DNA of 34,964 nt from Calothrix sp. MO_192.B10 (GCA_030065055.1 JASJDS010000022.1:1-34964), one strand, 5' to 3'. Shown: positions 1-8,444, counted from the stretch's first letter. Made by a program: numbers and translations. Notes: generated from the sequence alone by a model not told the origin.

Positions 1-684
1 GATTTGGAAGTAGAAGCCATATTATCTTACTTCCCCTCCCATCAAGTATTACCCAAAAAACAAGCCACAAAAGCTGCTTTATCTCAAGCTGCAACACAAT
101 TAAAGCAAGCTAATTATCTCCACTTTTCTTGTCACGGTTCATTCAACTTCAACTCTCCCCAAAATTCTTGCTTACTCCTAGCAGAAAGTGTGGATGAAAA
201 TAAAAATTTAGATTTAAATAAATGTTTGACATTGGGTAATTTGTTTGAGCGAACTTTCGATTTTAGTCAAACTCGTCTGGTGGTTCTTTCCGCTTGCGAA
301 ACAGGCTTAGTTGATTTGAAAAACACCAGCGATGAATATATTAGTTTACCTAGTGGCTTTCTCTATGCAGGTAGTAGCAGTGTGGTGAGTAGTTTATGGA
401 CAGTAAGCGATTTATCTACAGCATTTTTGATGATTAAATTCATTCAAAATTTAAAAGCTACTATGGTTGATAATGGAGATTTTTCAGTCGCAGTGGAATT
501 GCAAAAAGCACAACTTTGGCTACGGAATGCAACTACAGCCGAATTACAGACATGGACAAATGATTTAAAATTATCACCAGAACAAGTTAAACAAAATTAT
601 GAGACTCTGGATTGGTTTGATGCCGATGAAAAACCATTCCAAAATCCTGTATACTGGGCAGCCTTTTGTGCCATTGGACAATAG
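1..684 (+). CDS. CHAT-domain (caspase-like) protease, C-terminal part, cut by window edge
   Basis: The frame is open from the first base, so the true start lies upstream; 227 codons are visible. The piece is the C-terminal half of a CHAT peptidase domain (clan CD, caspase/separase-like). The expected catalytic pair is present: His in CHGSFNF (codon 45) and Cys in LSACETG (codon 99). It is very similar over its whole length to the C-terminus of the TPR-CHAT protein encoded on the other strand at 1447-5196 (shared FPSHQVLP, NSPQNSCLLLAESVDEN and LPSGFLYAGS), so the two are recent paralogues, and this one probably also has an N-terminal TPR array outside the window. CHAT proteases cleave protein targets in regulated proteolysis and some bacterial immune or cell-death systems; the target here is unknown. 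It converges on the small gene at 825-1160. Confidence 0.88.
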   Translation, partial: DLEVEAILSYFPSHQVLPKKQATKAALSQAATQLKQANYLHFSCHGSFNFNSPQNSCLLLAESVDENKNLDLNKCLTLGNLFERTFDFSQTRLVVLSACETGLVDLKNTSDEYISLPSGFLYAGSSSVVSSLWTVSDLSTAFLMIKFIQNLKATMVDNGDFSVAVELQKAQLWLRNATTAELQTWTNDLKLSPEQVKQNYETLDWFDADEKPFQNPVYWAAFCAIGQ

Positions 685-700
685 ATTATCTATACTCCTA

Positions 701-802
701 GGGGTTTAAAACCCCATCCCCTACGGGTTGTTTGTTTTGTGTTGGGGTTTAAATCCCCATTACAAAACGTAATTACGAATTACGAATTACGAATTACGAA
801 TT
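701..802. repeat. Two GGGGTTTAAA palindromes plus AATTACG tandem repeat
   Basis: Just after the CHAT stop lie two short palindromes, GGGGTTTAAAACCCC (701-715) and GGGGTTTAAATCCCC (744-758), followed by about 4.5 head-to-tail copies of the heptamer AATTACG (771-802). The block sits between convergent genes and could end transcription on both strands, but no T-run follows the stems. A similar arrangement (an imperfect palindrome, then TGACAAAAC, then AATTACG copies) recurs near 26270-26320, so this is a dispersed composite intergenic repeat. Confidence 0.7.
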
Positions 803-824
803 GTTTATTAGCAGGGTTTGGTTG

Positions 825-1160
825 CTATTGTTGATTTTGACTCTGGTTTTGTTGTTCGAGTTTATCTTTTACCTGCTGACTCAATTCTTGGAAAAAGTTA
901 GTAGTACGTTTTGAATCGTTGGGTTTGGAGGGTTTGACCTTTTTGACTTCTGCGCGATCGCTTACTAAATTTCTCAATGCATCGCGAATTGGTCGTCGTG
1001 CTTTACACCATTCTTTGATAATTTGCTCTGCGTTGTCTGGGGGGTTGTCTTCCAAGGGTGCTAATGTTTGCAACAAGTCTTGGAGGTCAGCAGTAGAAAA
1101 TAATTCGGTTTTTGTTTCTAGGAGGATAGGAAGATTTGAAAGCCATTTATTATATGTCAT
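825..1160 (-). CDS. Hypothetical protein, 111 aa, beside TPR-CHAT gene
   Basis: I do not recognise this family. The protein is mostly alpha-helical in character, with a basic middle (EWCKARRPIRDAL, then a KxKKVKPSKP stretch) and a Gln-rich tail that may form a short coiled coil (QVKDKLEQQNQSQNQQ). No signal peptide or membrane segment is seen. It starts at the ATG complementary to 1158-1160 with no clear Shine-Dalgarno. It lies 286 bp downstream of the TPR-CHAT gene on the same strand, so it could be a co-expressed accessory, but the gap is low-complexity and an operon is not certain. An overlapping opposite-strand frame at 919-1170 looks like a shadow. Confidence 0.6.
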   Translation of the reverse strand: MTYNKWLSNLPILLETKTELFSTADLQDLLQTLAPLEDNPPDNAEQIIKEWCKARRPIRDALRNLVSDRAEVKKVKPSKPNDSKRTTNFFQELSQQVKDKLEQQNQSQNQQ

Positions 1161-1446
1161 AGAATTTTAGATTTTTTGGTTAAAAATGAACTACTGATAC
1201 TATTATGATTATACGAAAAGTGACCGAAGAAGGCAAAAGTAAAAAATAAAAAGGCAAAAGTAAAGAAAAAGAAAAATGGTCACCAAGCCCCTAAATTTAT
1301 TTATGGAACGAAGTAAAAACATTTGTTTCGATACAGGTAGTGCAAGAAACAATACGTCCAGAATCTTATTCCCTCAATTTATTTATTTATGGGGATTATC
1401 TTTTTACTTTTTACTTTTATCTTTTTACTTTTTAAGGTGTATAAAT
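1161..1446. other. Low-complexity intergenic region with A-rich / T-rich inverted arms
   Basis: No gene is seen. Near 1227-1275 the + strand is an A-rich run built from AAAAGTAAA-like units. Near 1400-1436 it is a T-rich run built from TTTTTACTTTT units. The two are roughly complementary and could form a long weak hairpin after the TPR-CHAT stop. They may act as a terminator for the minus-strand gene, or may simply be expanded simple repeats. Confidence 0.4.
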
Positions 1447-4400
1447 TTACTTTCCAATTCCACAAAAGCCTGCCCAATAATACAGCTTTTGGAAAGGTTG
1501 TTCATCAGAGTTGAACCAGTCCAGTTCTTCTTCAATCGTTTTAGCTTGTTCTGATGATAATTGTAACTTACTTGCCCATATCTGTAATTCTCCTGTAGTC
1601 GCATTCCGCAGCCAATTTTGTGCTTTTTGGAGTTCGATTGCGACTGAAAAATCTCCATTATCAGCTATAGCAGCTTGCAGATTTTGCGAGAATTTAATCA
1701 TTAAAAATGCAGTGGATAAATCTTTTACAGCCCACAAACTACTCACGATACCAATACTACCTGCATAGAGAAATCCGCTAGGCAAGCTGATATATTCATC
1801 ACTTCTGTTTCTAAAATCAACTAAGCCTGTTTCGCAAGCAGAGAGGACGACAAGACGACAATTATCTAGCTGAAAATTTCGTTCAAATAAATCACCTAAA
1901 GTGAGGCATTTATTTAAATCTAATTTATTGTTTTCATCCACACTTTCTGCTAGCAGTAAGCAAGAATTTTGGGGAGAATTGAAGTTGAATGAACCGTGAC
2001 AAGAAAAGTGGAGATAATTCGCATCTTTTAACTGTGGTATTTTTTGAATTAGTTCGTCTTTGGTTGCTTGTTTGTTGGGTAGTACCTGATGAGAGGGGAA
2101 AAGATTTAAAATGCTGTCTATTTCCAAATCGGTATAAAAAAGGTCTTCTGTGGGGTTTTGGATAGCAAATAGAGATTCAAAGTTCGGACGATTTCGCTTT
2201 TGTAATTGTTGTAAGATTTGACAACTGGGTGCATAACTTACACCTTGGGAGAATTTATCGCATAAGAAACCACCTTCAGCTAAGGGGATTGCATGGATGG
2301 GGAATAAATGTAGGTAGCGATGGGGTATGAAGATAAGACGCGAACAAGATTTTGGTACTAATTTGATCGCCTCTTCTAAATGCAAAATTTCTGCAAGGCG
2401 ATTCAGACGAGAAGTGAGGTTATCTTTCCACTCAGTTTTTATCTTATCTTTGCGATACTCATTATACGCCGCCAGATACTCATTACTCCAATTTATCAAA
2501 ACTGCTAAATTATCATCGCGGTCAGCAATATCTACCCGTTGCAGGGTAGATTTGGTGACAATAAAAGTCTCAATAGTTGTATTCGTAATGTACCATTCGA
2601 TAATGGCTGTCTGCTCATCTAAAGTCCCTTGAAATTGCTTGAAATTAAAGCCATAACCAACGGGCAAATATTCATCTTGTAATTTATTACGCTGTTGTCG
2701 TAATTTTTGTAGATGTTGGGCTAATTCTTTGGTATTTTTAGCTTTACCTGTCTGAATTTGGTTTTGTCCAATAGCGATTTCATCTCGCAGTTTTTCTAGT
2801 TGAGGAATCACATCTGCTGGGAAAATGGTGTTAAAGTCCCGTTCAAGGATAAGTTCCACTAAATTACGGGTTTTGCTGCGCTCAACATATTCGATTGCTT
2901 CGGTGTTTCTTCCCAAAGCTAAATACACTTCCACCATGCGACTATAAAGTTGATTCCAGTCTTCCGCTTCTTTGCGCTTGGCTTCTTCCCCGGAATTAAT
3001 TTCACCCCGCAAAGATTCGACGGTGGCGATTGCTTGGGTAAAAGTCTTCTCAGCTAATTCAAATTGTTTTTCCTCTTGGTATAAGCTACCGAGATTTGAC
3101 AAAGTTTCTGCATTATCTTGGGGAAAAGCACTGCGGGTGTATACTTCCAGAGCAGCAGAATAGGCAGCGATCGCCAACTCCAGATTCTCTGCCCTCTCTC
3201 CCAAGATTCTGTAAGAGTAAGCAATCCCCAGACTACTTTGCGTCATTGCCCAATCTTGGGGAAAAGCGCTGCGGGTGTATACTTCCAGAGCAGCAGAAAA
3301 GGCAGCGATCGCCAACTCCAGATTCTTTGCCTTCTCTCCCAAGATTCTCTGCCCGTAAGCAATCCCCAGATTACTTTGCGTCATTGCCCAATCTTGGGGA
3401 AAAGCACTGCGAGTTAATACTTTCAGAGCAGTAGAAAAGGTCGCGATCGCCAACTCCAGATTCTCTGCCCTCTCTCCCAAGATTCTGTAAGAGTAAGCAC
3501 TCGCCAGATTATGTTGCGTGGTTGCCCAATCTTGGGGAAAAGCACTGCGGGTTCTAACTTCCAGAGCAGCAGAATAGGCGGCAATTGCCAACTCCAGATT
3601 CTCTGCCCTCTCTCCCAAGATTCTGTAAGAGTAAGCATTTCCCAAATTATTTTGCGTGGTTGCCCACTGTTGGGGAAAAGTGCTGCGGGTTCTAACTTCC
3701 AGAGCAGCAGAATAGGCGGCAATTGCCAATTCCAGATTCTTTGCCTTCTCTCCCAAGATTCTCTGCCCGTAAGCAGCCCCCAGATTATTTTGCGTGGTTG
3801 CCCACTGTTGGGGAAAAGTGCTGTGGGTGTATACTTCCAGAGCAGCAGAATAGGCAGCAATTGCCAACTCCAGATTCTCTGCCTTCTCTCCCAAGATTCT
3901 CTCAGAGTAAGCACTCGCCAGATTATTTTGCGTTATTGCCCACTGTTGGGGAAAAGTGCTGCGGGTGTATACTTCCAGAGCAGCAGAATAGGCAGCAATT
4001 GCCAACTCCAGATTCTCTGCCTTCTTTCCCAAGATTCTGTCATAGTAAGCAGCCCCCAGATTATGTTGCGTGGTTGCCCAATCTTGGGGAAAAGCACTGC
4101 GGGTTCTAACTTCCAGAGCAGCAGAATAGGCAGCGATCGCCAACTCCAGATTCTCTGCCTTCTCTCCCAAGATTCTGTCATAGTAAGCAGCCCCCAGATT
4201 ATTTTGCGTGGTTGCCCACTGTTGGGGAAAAGTGCTATGGATGTATACTTCCAGAGCAGCAGAATAGGCAGCAATTGCCAACTCCAGATTCTCTGCCCTC
4301 TCTCCCAAGATTCTCTCAGAGTAAGCATTTCCCAGATTAGTTTGCGTCATTGCCCACTGTTGGGGAAAAGCACTGCGAGTTAATACTTCCAGAGCAGTAG

Positions 4401-5196
4401 AGAAGGTAGCGATCGCCAACTCCAGATTCTCTGCCCTCTCTCCCAAGATTCTCTGCCCGTAAGCAATCCCCAGATTATTTTGCGTGGTTGCCCAATCTTG
4501 GGGAAAAGCACTGCGGGTTCTAACTTCCAGAGCAGCAGAATAGGCAGCGATCGCCAATTCCAGATTCTCTGCCCTCTCTCCCAAGATTCTGTATAAGTAA
4601 GCATTTCCCAGATTATTTTGCGTGGTTGCCCAATCTTGGGGAAAAGCACTGCGGGTGTATACAGTGAGGGCGATTTCATAACCAGCGATCGCAATTTCCA
4701 TGTTGTAGGCTTTGCTACCCAAGGGAAATTGCTGAATTAAATTACTAAAATTAACAATATCTGCGGCGATGGATGTTCCTGTGTCTGCTTCCGCTTCCCC
4801 TAGGGTATTTATTGCCCAAGATTGCAATAGTTGGACGAAAATATTGTCGAGTTTATCGGTATTGGCTGCCAGTAGGGGGTAAATTACTTCAGCATCGCCG
4901 TCGCTTTCTGCGGTTATTCGCAATACCTCTAATATAAATTGCCCGTAAGTTTGTATATCTTCTTCTGTGATGGGAGTCGTTTCTGGGGTGAGTTGTGCGG
5001 CAAGATTTCTCAACCAATTGGCAGTGTTTTCTTCTCCCTGCTGGGCAGCATCATCTGCTACTGCTGCCAACACCTGCAAAAACTCTGTATCCAATAATTC
5101 CTGATTCGCTGCTAATATCTCCCCTTCCTCCCCATTCGGGCAACTGAGCAAGCGTTCAATTAGCTGGTAGTAAGCTTGTAGGCGCTGTTCGTTCAT
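1447..5196 (-). CDS. TPR-repeat CHAT-domain protease, 1249 aa
   Basis: Order of parts: an acidic helical N-terminus (about 1-163); eleven full 46-aa TPR-like units and a partial twelfth (about 165-715), consensus LELAIAAYSAALEV / FPQDWATTQNNLG / RILGERAEN; a more diverged TPR and coiled-coil linker (about 690-850); and a C-terminal CHAT peptidase domain (about 950-1249). The catalytic pair is intact: His1067 in CHGSFNF and Cys1121 in SACETG. The repeat units are nearly identical even at DNA level (138-bp period). The protein is predicted cytosolic. TPR-CHAT proteins are caspase-like peptidases whose TPR part binds a regulator or target; some act in CRISPR type III-E or other defence systems, but nothing here identifies the trigger. 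It starts at the ATG complementary to 5194-5196 without an evident Shine-Dalgarno. Its C-terminus is close to that of the CHAT protein at 1-684. Confidence 0.9.
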   Translation of the reverse strand: MNEQRLQAYYQLIERLLSCPNGEEGEILAANQELLDTEFLQVLAAVADDAAQQGEENTANWLRNLAAQLTPETTPITEEDIQTYGQFILEVLRITAESDGDAEVIYPLLAANTDKLDNIFVQLLQSWAINTLGEAEADTGTSIAADIVNFSNLIQQFPLGSKAYNMEIAIAGYEIALTVYTRSAFPQDWATTQNNLGNAYLYRILGERAENLELAIAAYSAALEVRTRSAFPQDWATTQNNLGIAYGQRILGERAENLELAIATFSTALEVLTRSAFPQQWAMTQTNLGNAYSERILGERAENLELAIAAYSAALEVYIHSTFPQQWATTQNNLGAAYYDRILGEKAENLELAIAAYSAALEVRTRSAFPQDWATTQHNLGAAYYDRILGKKAENLELAIAAYSAALEVYTRSTFPQQWAITQNNLASAYSERILGEKAENLELAIAAYSAALEVYTHSTFPQQWATTQNNLGAAYGQRILGEKAKNLELAIAAYSAALEVRTRSTFPQQWATTQNNLGNAYSYRILGERAENLELAIAAYSAALEVRTRSAFPQDWATTQHNLASAYSYRILGERAENLELAIATFSTALKVLTRSAFPQDWAMTQSNLGIAYGQRILGEKAKNLELAIAAFSAALEVYTRSAFPQDWAMTQSSLGIAYSYRILGERAENLELAIAAYSAALEVYTRSAFPQDNAETLSNLGSLYQEEKQFELAEKTFTQAIATVESLRGEINSGEEAKRKEAEDWNQLYSRMVEVYLALGRNTEAIEYVERSKTRNLVELILERDFNTIFPADVIPQLEKLRDEIAIGQNQIQTGKAKNTKELAQHLQKLRQQRNKLQDEYLPVGYGFNFKQFQGTLDEQTAIIEWYITNTTIETFIVTKSTLQRVDIADRDDNLAVLINWSNEYLAAYNEYRKDKIKTEWKDNLTSRLNRLAEILHLEEAIKLVPKSCSRLIFIPHRYLHLFPIHAIPLAEGGFLCDKFSQGVSYAPSCQILQQLQKRNRPNFESLFAIQNPTEDLFYTDLEIDSILNLFPSHQVLPNKQATKDELIQKIPQLKDANYLHFSCHGSFNFNSPQNSCLLLAESVDENNKLDLNKCLTLGDLFERNFQLDNCRLVVLSACETGLVDFRNRSDEYISLPSGFLYAGSIGIVSSLWAVKDLSTAFLMIKFSQNLQAAIADNGDFSVAIELQKAQNWLRNATTGELQIWASKLQLSSEQAKTIEEELDWFNSDEQPFQKLYYWAGFCGIGK
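3138..4672 (-). repeat. 138-bp in-frame tandem repeat array inside the TPR-CHAT gene
   Basis: About eleven units of exactly 138 bp (46 codons) run head to tail. For example, the same CAGATTCT site recurs at 3181 and 3319. Differences between units fall in a few blocks (QDW/QQW, VRT/VYT, SYR/GQR/YDR/SER) that are shuffled among units, which suggests recombination or gene conversion between copies. Because 138 is divisible by 3, unit gain or loss keeps the frame. The array also produces long spurious frames on the + strand. Confidence 0.85.
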
Positions 5197-5239
5197 GGAC
5201 AGAGGTATTTAGCAGAATAGTTCTTTTCTATACAAGAGA

Positions 5240-5539
5240 TTAAACCATGAGCTTGGGGATTTGGGAGAAATATTTAGCAAAATTTAGCGATTGTGGTTTG
5301 ATGATTACTTCTACTGGATTAGAAGGAACTGGTAGCTGCAAAATTTCTTCTTCCCAAATTTGCACTAAATGAGGAAATTCCTTTTCCGACACCAGCTTTA
5401 ATCTATAACATTCAATAAAGCGATCGTGAATATAAGGCTCCTTTTTAATCAGGTTATCTAACCCATTTGTTCCTACTAGAACAATTGAAATTCTCAACAA
5501 ATCATAAATACGAGCAATTTCGCTGAAAGTATTCAACAT
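5240..5539 (-). pseudogene. TnsC/TniB-type AAA+ transposition ATPase, internal fragment
   Basis: The 99-codon frame matches the middle of TniB/TnsC ATPases of Tn7-like and Tn5053-like transposons. It has the strand just after Walker B with sensor 1 (ISIVLVGT), then GLDNLI, the arginine-bearing HDRF segment, and EFPHLVQIWEEEILQLP followed by PxSN. From memory of the family, it resembles TnsC of type V-K CRISPR-associated transposons (VVLVGTDRLDAVIK, LERF, MWEQMVLKLPVSSN). The N-terminal Walker A and B part is missing and the C-terminal lid is short and diverged, so it cannot be a working ATPase. No tnsB, tniQ, cas12k or CRISPR array is visible nearby. I read it as a transposon scar next to the TPR-CHAT gene. 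Confidence 0.72.
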
Positions 5540-5866
5540 TTAATTTGTTATCTGACATATGGGAAAGGAAGTAATGTTTTGTTGTGTCACATTCTCTCCC
5601 CACAACTGAACTGATTTTTATTTTTTATCTGCATTTAATAGTTAAATGAGTTTATATTTATTTAACTATTTAACAGAATGCTCAAATAGTAACTTATTTA
5701 TATAATTAGTTTATTGTTTAACTTTAGATTAATTTTATGCTTAAATGTTTAAGTATTTAAGTGTTTTAACTTTTGAATGCACAAAAACTTAAACATCTAA
5801 ACATCTGTACATCTAAGGCAAAACTCTGGTATGATTTGCAACACCATATTTATTTGCAATAAAAAA
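5540..5866. other. AT-rich upstream region of parA with repeats (possible centromere or control region)
   Basis: There is no gene here. The stretch is much more AT-rich than its flanks. It holds an inverted repeat at about 5638-5683 (left arm TAATAGTTAAAT, right arm ATTTAACTATTTA) and two sets of octad direct repeats (5748-5771 and 5791-5814). A TATGAT box at 5830-5835 could be the -10 element of parA, though no good -35 is seen at the usual distance. The layout, AT-rich DNA with short iterated sites directly before a parA gene, is typical of plasmid partition or replication control regions. That function is inferred. Confidence 0.5.
5748..5814. promoter_or_regulatory. Octad direct repeats upstream of parA, candidate RHH operator/parS-like site
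   Basis: Three consecutive octamers AAACATCT, AAACATCT, GTACATCT (5791-5814) lie about 50 bp before the parA ATG. Just upstream are three more, TTTAAGTA, TTTAAGTG, TTTTAACT (5748-5771). Ribbon-helix-helix partition proteins and repressors bind arrays of such 6-8 bp iterated sites, and an RHH gene lies downstream of parA at 9255. Binding is inferred from layout only. Confidence 0.45.
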
Positions 5867-5905
5867 ATGATTGTTACCGTAGCGGCATTTAAAGGGGGAG
5901 TTGGA
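5867..5905 (+). CDS. ParA-like partition ATPase, exon 1 (13 codons)
   Basis: ATG at 5867 opens the reading MIVTVAAFKGGVG, the first beta strand and the first half of the deviant Walker A motif of ParA/MinD ATPases. After GGA (5903-5905) the sequence switches abruptly to GTGCG, the 5' end of a group II intron. The reading resumes at 8522 with KSTTALHLAT. Joining 5867-5905 to 8522-9088 restores the intact motif KGGVGKSTT and a 201-aa protein. No good Shine-Dalgarno precedes the ATG (an A-run is present). Alone, exon 1 would make no functional product. Confidence 0.85.
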
Positions 5906-6668
5906 GTGCGGCTCGTTGCCGACTGAACAAGCCTTCCCAGGTTTGGAAGTCAGCGTGAAAGTGAGCAGGAAATAACTCCTGCAAAACTATCACAACTCAA
6001 TGTCTGAGTAAGGTGATTACGGATGAAAACATCAGCAAAAACATTAAAATTTCATGAAACTTTACAAAATGTTGGTACGGTTTACCGTACTGAAATGGTG
6101 CTAATTACCGTAAAATTCCTACCCTCCCAGTTCCAGGGAGAGAAAGCACACAGTAATCCTGTATGGGATTCCCAGCCAAGAGAGAATGGTTATCAAACTT
6201 GGTCGGTGCATGGGGTGAAAGTGGTTGAAACTGCTAGCCTGAAATCGGTGGTGGAAACTGCAAGCAGTGTGGAACCGGTAAACGTAAGTGAATCTGTCGT
6301 CCGAATCGTCGTTACACCTGAGTCCCGCGCAATCAGGCTGAAACGCGGGGAGCGTTCCGATGCTCAGAAGTTTGGTGGGTGAAGTTGCGATATTCATTCA
6401 CAAAGGGGTCAACCATACCAACGGGAAGACTCAAGGAACCTACATACTTCCGGCGAATAGACAGGTACCGAAGCCACAGAAAAACGGACATTGGGAACGA
6501 GTAAAACTGATATTTCCTCTCGAAATGGTCGATTTTCGAGCAGCTAACCAAGCGTATGGGATATCGGGGAAGGATTGTACTAGAAGCAAATGGTCTGTTG
6601 TAATGACGGACATATGCTGACGAGTACACATTTCATTGGAATGTAAATATTGAGTAGAAGTAGAAAGC

Positions 6669-8234
6669 ATGAACCCTTCGAGGTATGAATGGAGCGAAAT
6701 AAACTGGGTTAAATGTCGCAGTTTAGTCTTCAAGCTTCAAAAGAGAATTTACAAAGCCTCTAAATGTGGCGACTTCAGCAGTGTGGGTAAACTACAAAGA
6801 TTGCTAGTAAATTCATGGTCAGCTAAATGTTTAGCGGTTAAGAGGGTTACACAATCAAATAAAGGCAGAAATACTGCGGGGATTGATGGTGTAAAAAGCC
6901 TTAATAATCAACAAAAGGTTAGTTTAATTAACAACTTGAAATTTGATGGTAAGGCTCTACCTACTCGACGGGTTTGGATATCTAAATCTGGAAAGAAAGA
7001 GAAAAGACCGTTAGGCATACCTGTTATTAAAGATAGGGCATTACAAGCATTAATGCATATGGCATTGGAGCCAGAATGGGAAGCCCGTTTTGAAGAAAAT
7101 TCATATGGTTTCCGTCCTGGAAGAGGTTGTCAAGATGCAATAGATGCTATTCATACCAGTTTAAAAGCACATAGTAAATATGTGCTTGATGCTGATATAG
7201 CTCAGTGCTTTGATAATATAGACCATTTCGCGCTACTTGAGAAAATCAATACATTTCCCAAGTTTCGTCAACAAATAAAGGCTTGGCTTCAAGCTGGAGT
7301 AATTGACGGAAAAACCTTTTCTAATAGTACTTCTGGGGTGCCACAGGGCGGAATTTTATCTCCTTTATTGGTAAATATTGCACTTCATGGTTTAGAAAAC
7401 ACAGTCAAAGATTGGGTTGAAAATAACGTGAAGTTAAGATATCCCAGTGGTAGTCAAAAAAGCAGAAAAGAGGTACGAAAGTCGGTAAGCGTTATCCGCT
7501 ATGCTGATGAATTTCTGATTATGCATTTTGACTATAATGTTGTATTGAAATGTAAGCAAATAGCGACAGAATTTTTAGCAAAAATGGGTCTTGAATTAAA
7601 ACAAGCGAAGACTAAAATTTGTCATACTTTGTCAGAGTTGAATGAACCAAAACCGGGATTCAATTTCCTTGGTTTTGAAATCAGACAACACAAAGTTGGG
7701 AAAGACCAAGGAGGTAAACTCCCCGGTACTTCTCAACATCAACGATGTAAGGACTACAAAACCATAATTCGTCCGTCAAAAGAGTCTGTTAGAAAGCATT
7801 ATAATGACCTGAAAAATGGGTTAAAAAAACGTATTAATCAATCGATTGATACGGTAATAGCATTTCTAAATCCCCGAATCAAAGGGTGGAGTAATTACTA
7901 CAGACATGTAGTATCATCCCAAGTATTTAGGCAGATAGACGATTGGCTTTACCATAGATATTGGCGTTGGTGCAAAAGAAAACACCCTAATAGAGGTGCT
8001 AAGTATCTAAAACGTAAGTATTTTGAATATGGTAAAAATGGAAATTGGGTTCTGACTTCCAAAGAAAAAGATGAATTGTTCTATGTAACATCACATAGAG
8101 ATACAGCAATTTCTCGACATATTAAAGTCCAACAAGATAAAAGCCCATACGATGGTGATTGGTTATACTGGGCTTCTCGATTAGGAGAATACCCACAAAT
8201 ATCACCAAAAGTTGCCACACTGCTGAAGAAATAG
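6669..8234 (+). CDS. ltrA: Group II intron reverse transcriptase/maturase, truncated, YADE active site
   Basis: The intron-encoded protein, 521 aa. The N-terminal RT0/RT1 region (about 60-125) is followed by the palm with DADI (174-177), SYGFRPGRGC (145-154) and SGVPQGGILSPLL (222-234). The active-site box reads RYADEF (277-282) instead of the usual YADDF, so the second catalytic aspartate is glutamate (codon GAA 7509-7511). The maturase X domain (GIIM, about 375-460) has NPRIKGWSNYYRHVV. The frame stops at TAG 8232-8234, where relatives continue into an HNH endonuclease. ATG 6669 is taken as start, with a weak AGAAG upstream. The protein normally helps splicing and retrohoming. Here RT activity is probably reduced or lost, while maturase function may survive. 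It acts on the intron RNA that carries it. Confidence 0.9.
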   Translation: MNPSRYEWSEINWVKCRSLVFKLQKRIYKASKCGDFSSVGKLQRLLVNSWSAKCLAVKRVTQSNKGRNTAGIDGVKSLNNQQKVSLINNLKFDGKALPTRRVWISKSGKKEKRPLGIPVIKDRALQALMHMALEPEWEARFEENSYGFRPGRGCQDAIDAIHTSLKAHSKYVLDADIAQCFDNIDHFALLEKINTFPKFRQQIKAWLQAGVIDGKTFSNSTSGVPQGGILSPLLVNIALHGLENTVKDWVENNVKLRYPSGSQKSRKEVRKSVSVIRYADEFLIMHFDYNVVLKCKQIATEFLAKMGLELKQAKTKICHTLSELNEPKPGFNFLGFEIRQHKVGKDQGGKLPGTSQHQRCKDYKTIIRPSKESVRKHYNDLKNGLKKRINQSIDTVIAFLNPRIKGWSNYYRHVVSSQVFRQIDDWLYHRYWRWCKRKHPNRGAKYLKRKYFEYGKNGNWVLTSKEKDELFYVTSHRDTAISRHIKVQQDKSPYDGDWLYWASRLGEYPQISPKVATLLKK

Positions 8235-8438
8235 CAAGGTAAATGTTCCAGATGCGGACTTTACATAAGAAGTGAAGATGAATTTGAAATTGACCATAAT
8301 AATCAACAAATTCTTCACTTTGAATGCCACAAAAAGAAAAATGGCGAAGATATGGGTAGGATTATAAGCAATCAAAATTATAATCCCCAAAGCACAAAAC
8401 GCCGTATCAAGAGGTACAGACAAACATTCTGCCAATGA
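8232..8438 (+). pseudogene. Decayed HNH endonuclease tail of the intron protein, after amber stop
   Basis: Reading on past TAG 8232 in the same frame gives QGKCSRCGLYIRSEDEFEIDHNN, then LHFECHKKKNG and a basic tail ending at TGA 8436-8438. The first CxxC, the IDH core and the later ECH match the HNH domain that ends many group II intron proteins. The usual ~25 residues between IDH and the CH pair (the GGxxxxxNLxxLH loop) are mostly missing. The domain therefore carries both a nonsense codon and a deletion and is unlikely to cut DNA. Confidence 0.82.
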
Positions 8439-8444
8439 AGTGAG

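Noticed and set aside
3096-4383. Long + strand frames (and a third-frame minus set) with repeated units inside the TPR-CHAT gene
   Set aside because: They are shadows of the 138-bp coding repeat; a period divisible by three keeps all frames open together. The minus-strand frame has real TPR and CHAT motifs.
3138-4672. Possible CRISPR array because of regular repeats
   Set aside because: The repeats are contiguous 138-bp coding units with no unique spacers, in frame with a TPR protein.
6023-6382. A 119-aa frame near the start of the intron
   Set aside because: It lies in the structured domain I region of the group II intron, has no recognisable protein features and is best explained as non-coding RNA.
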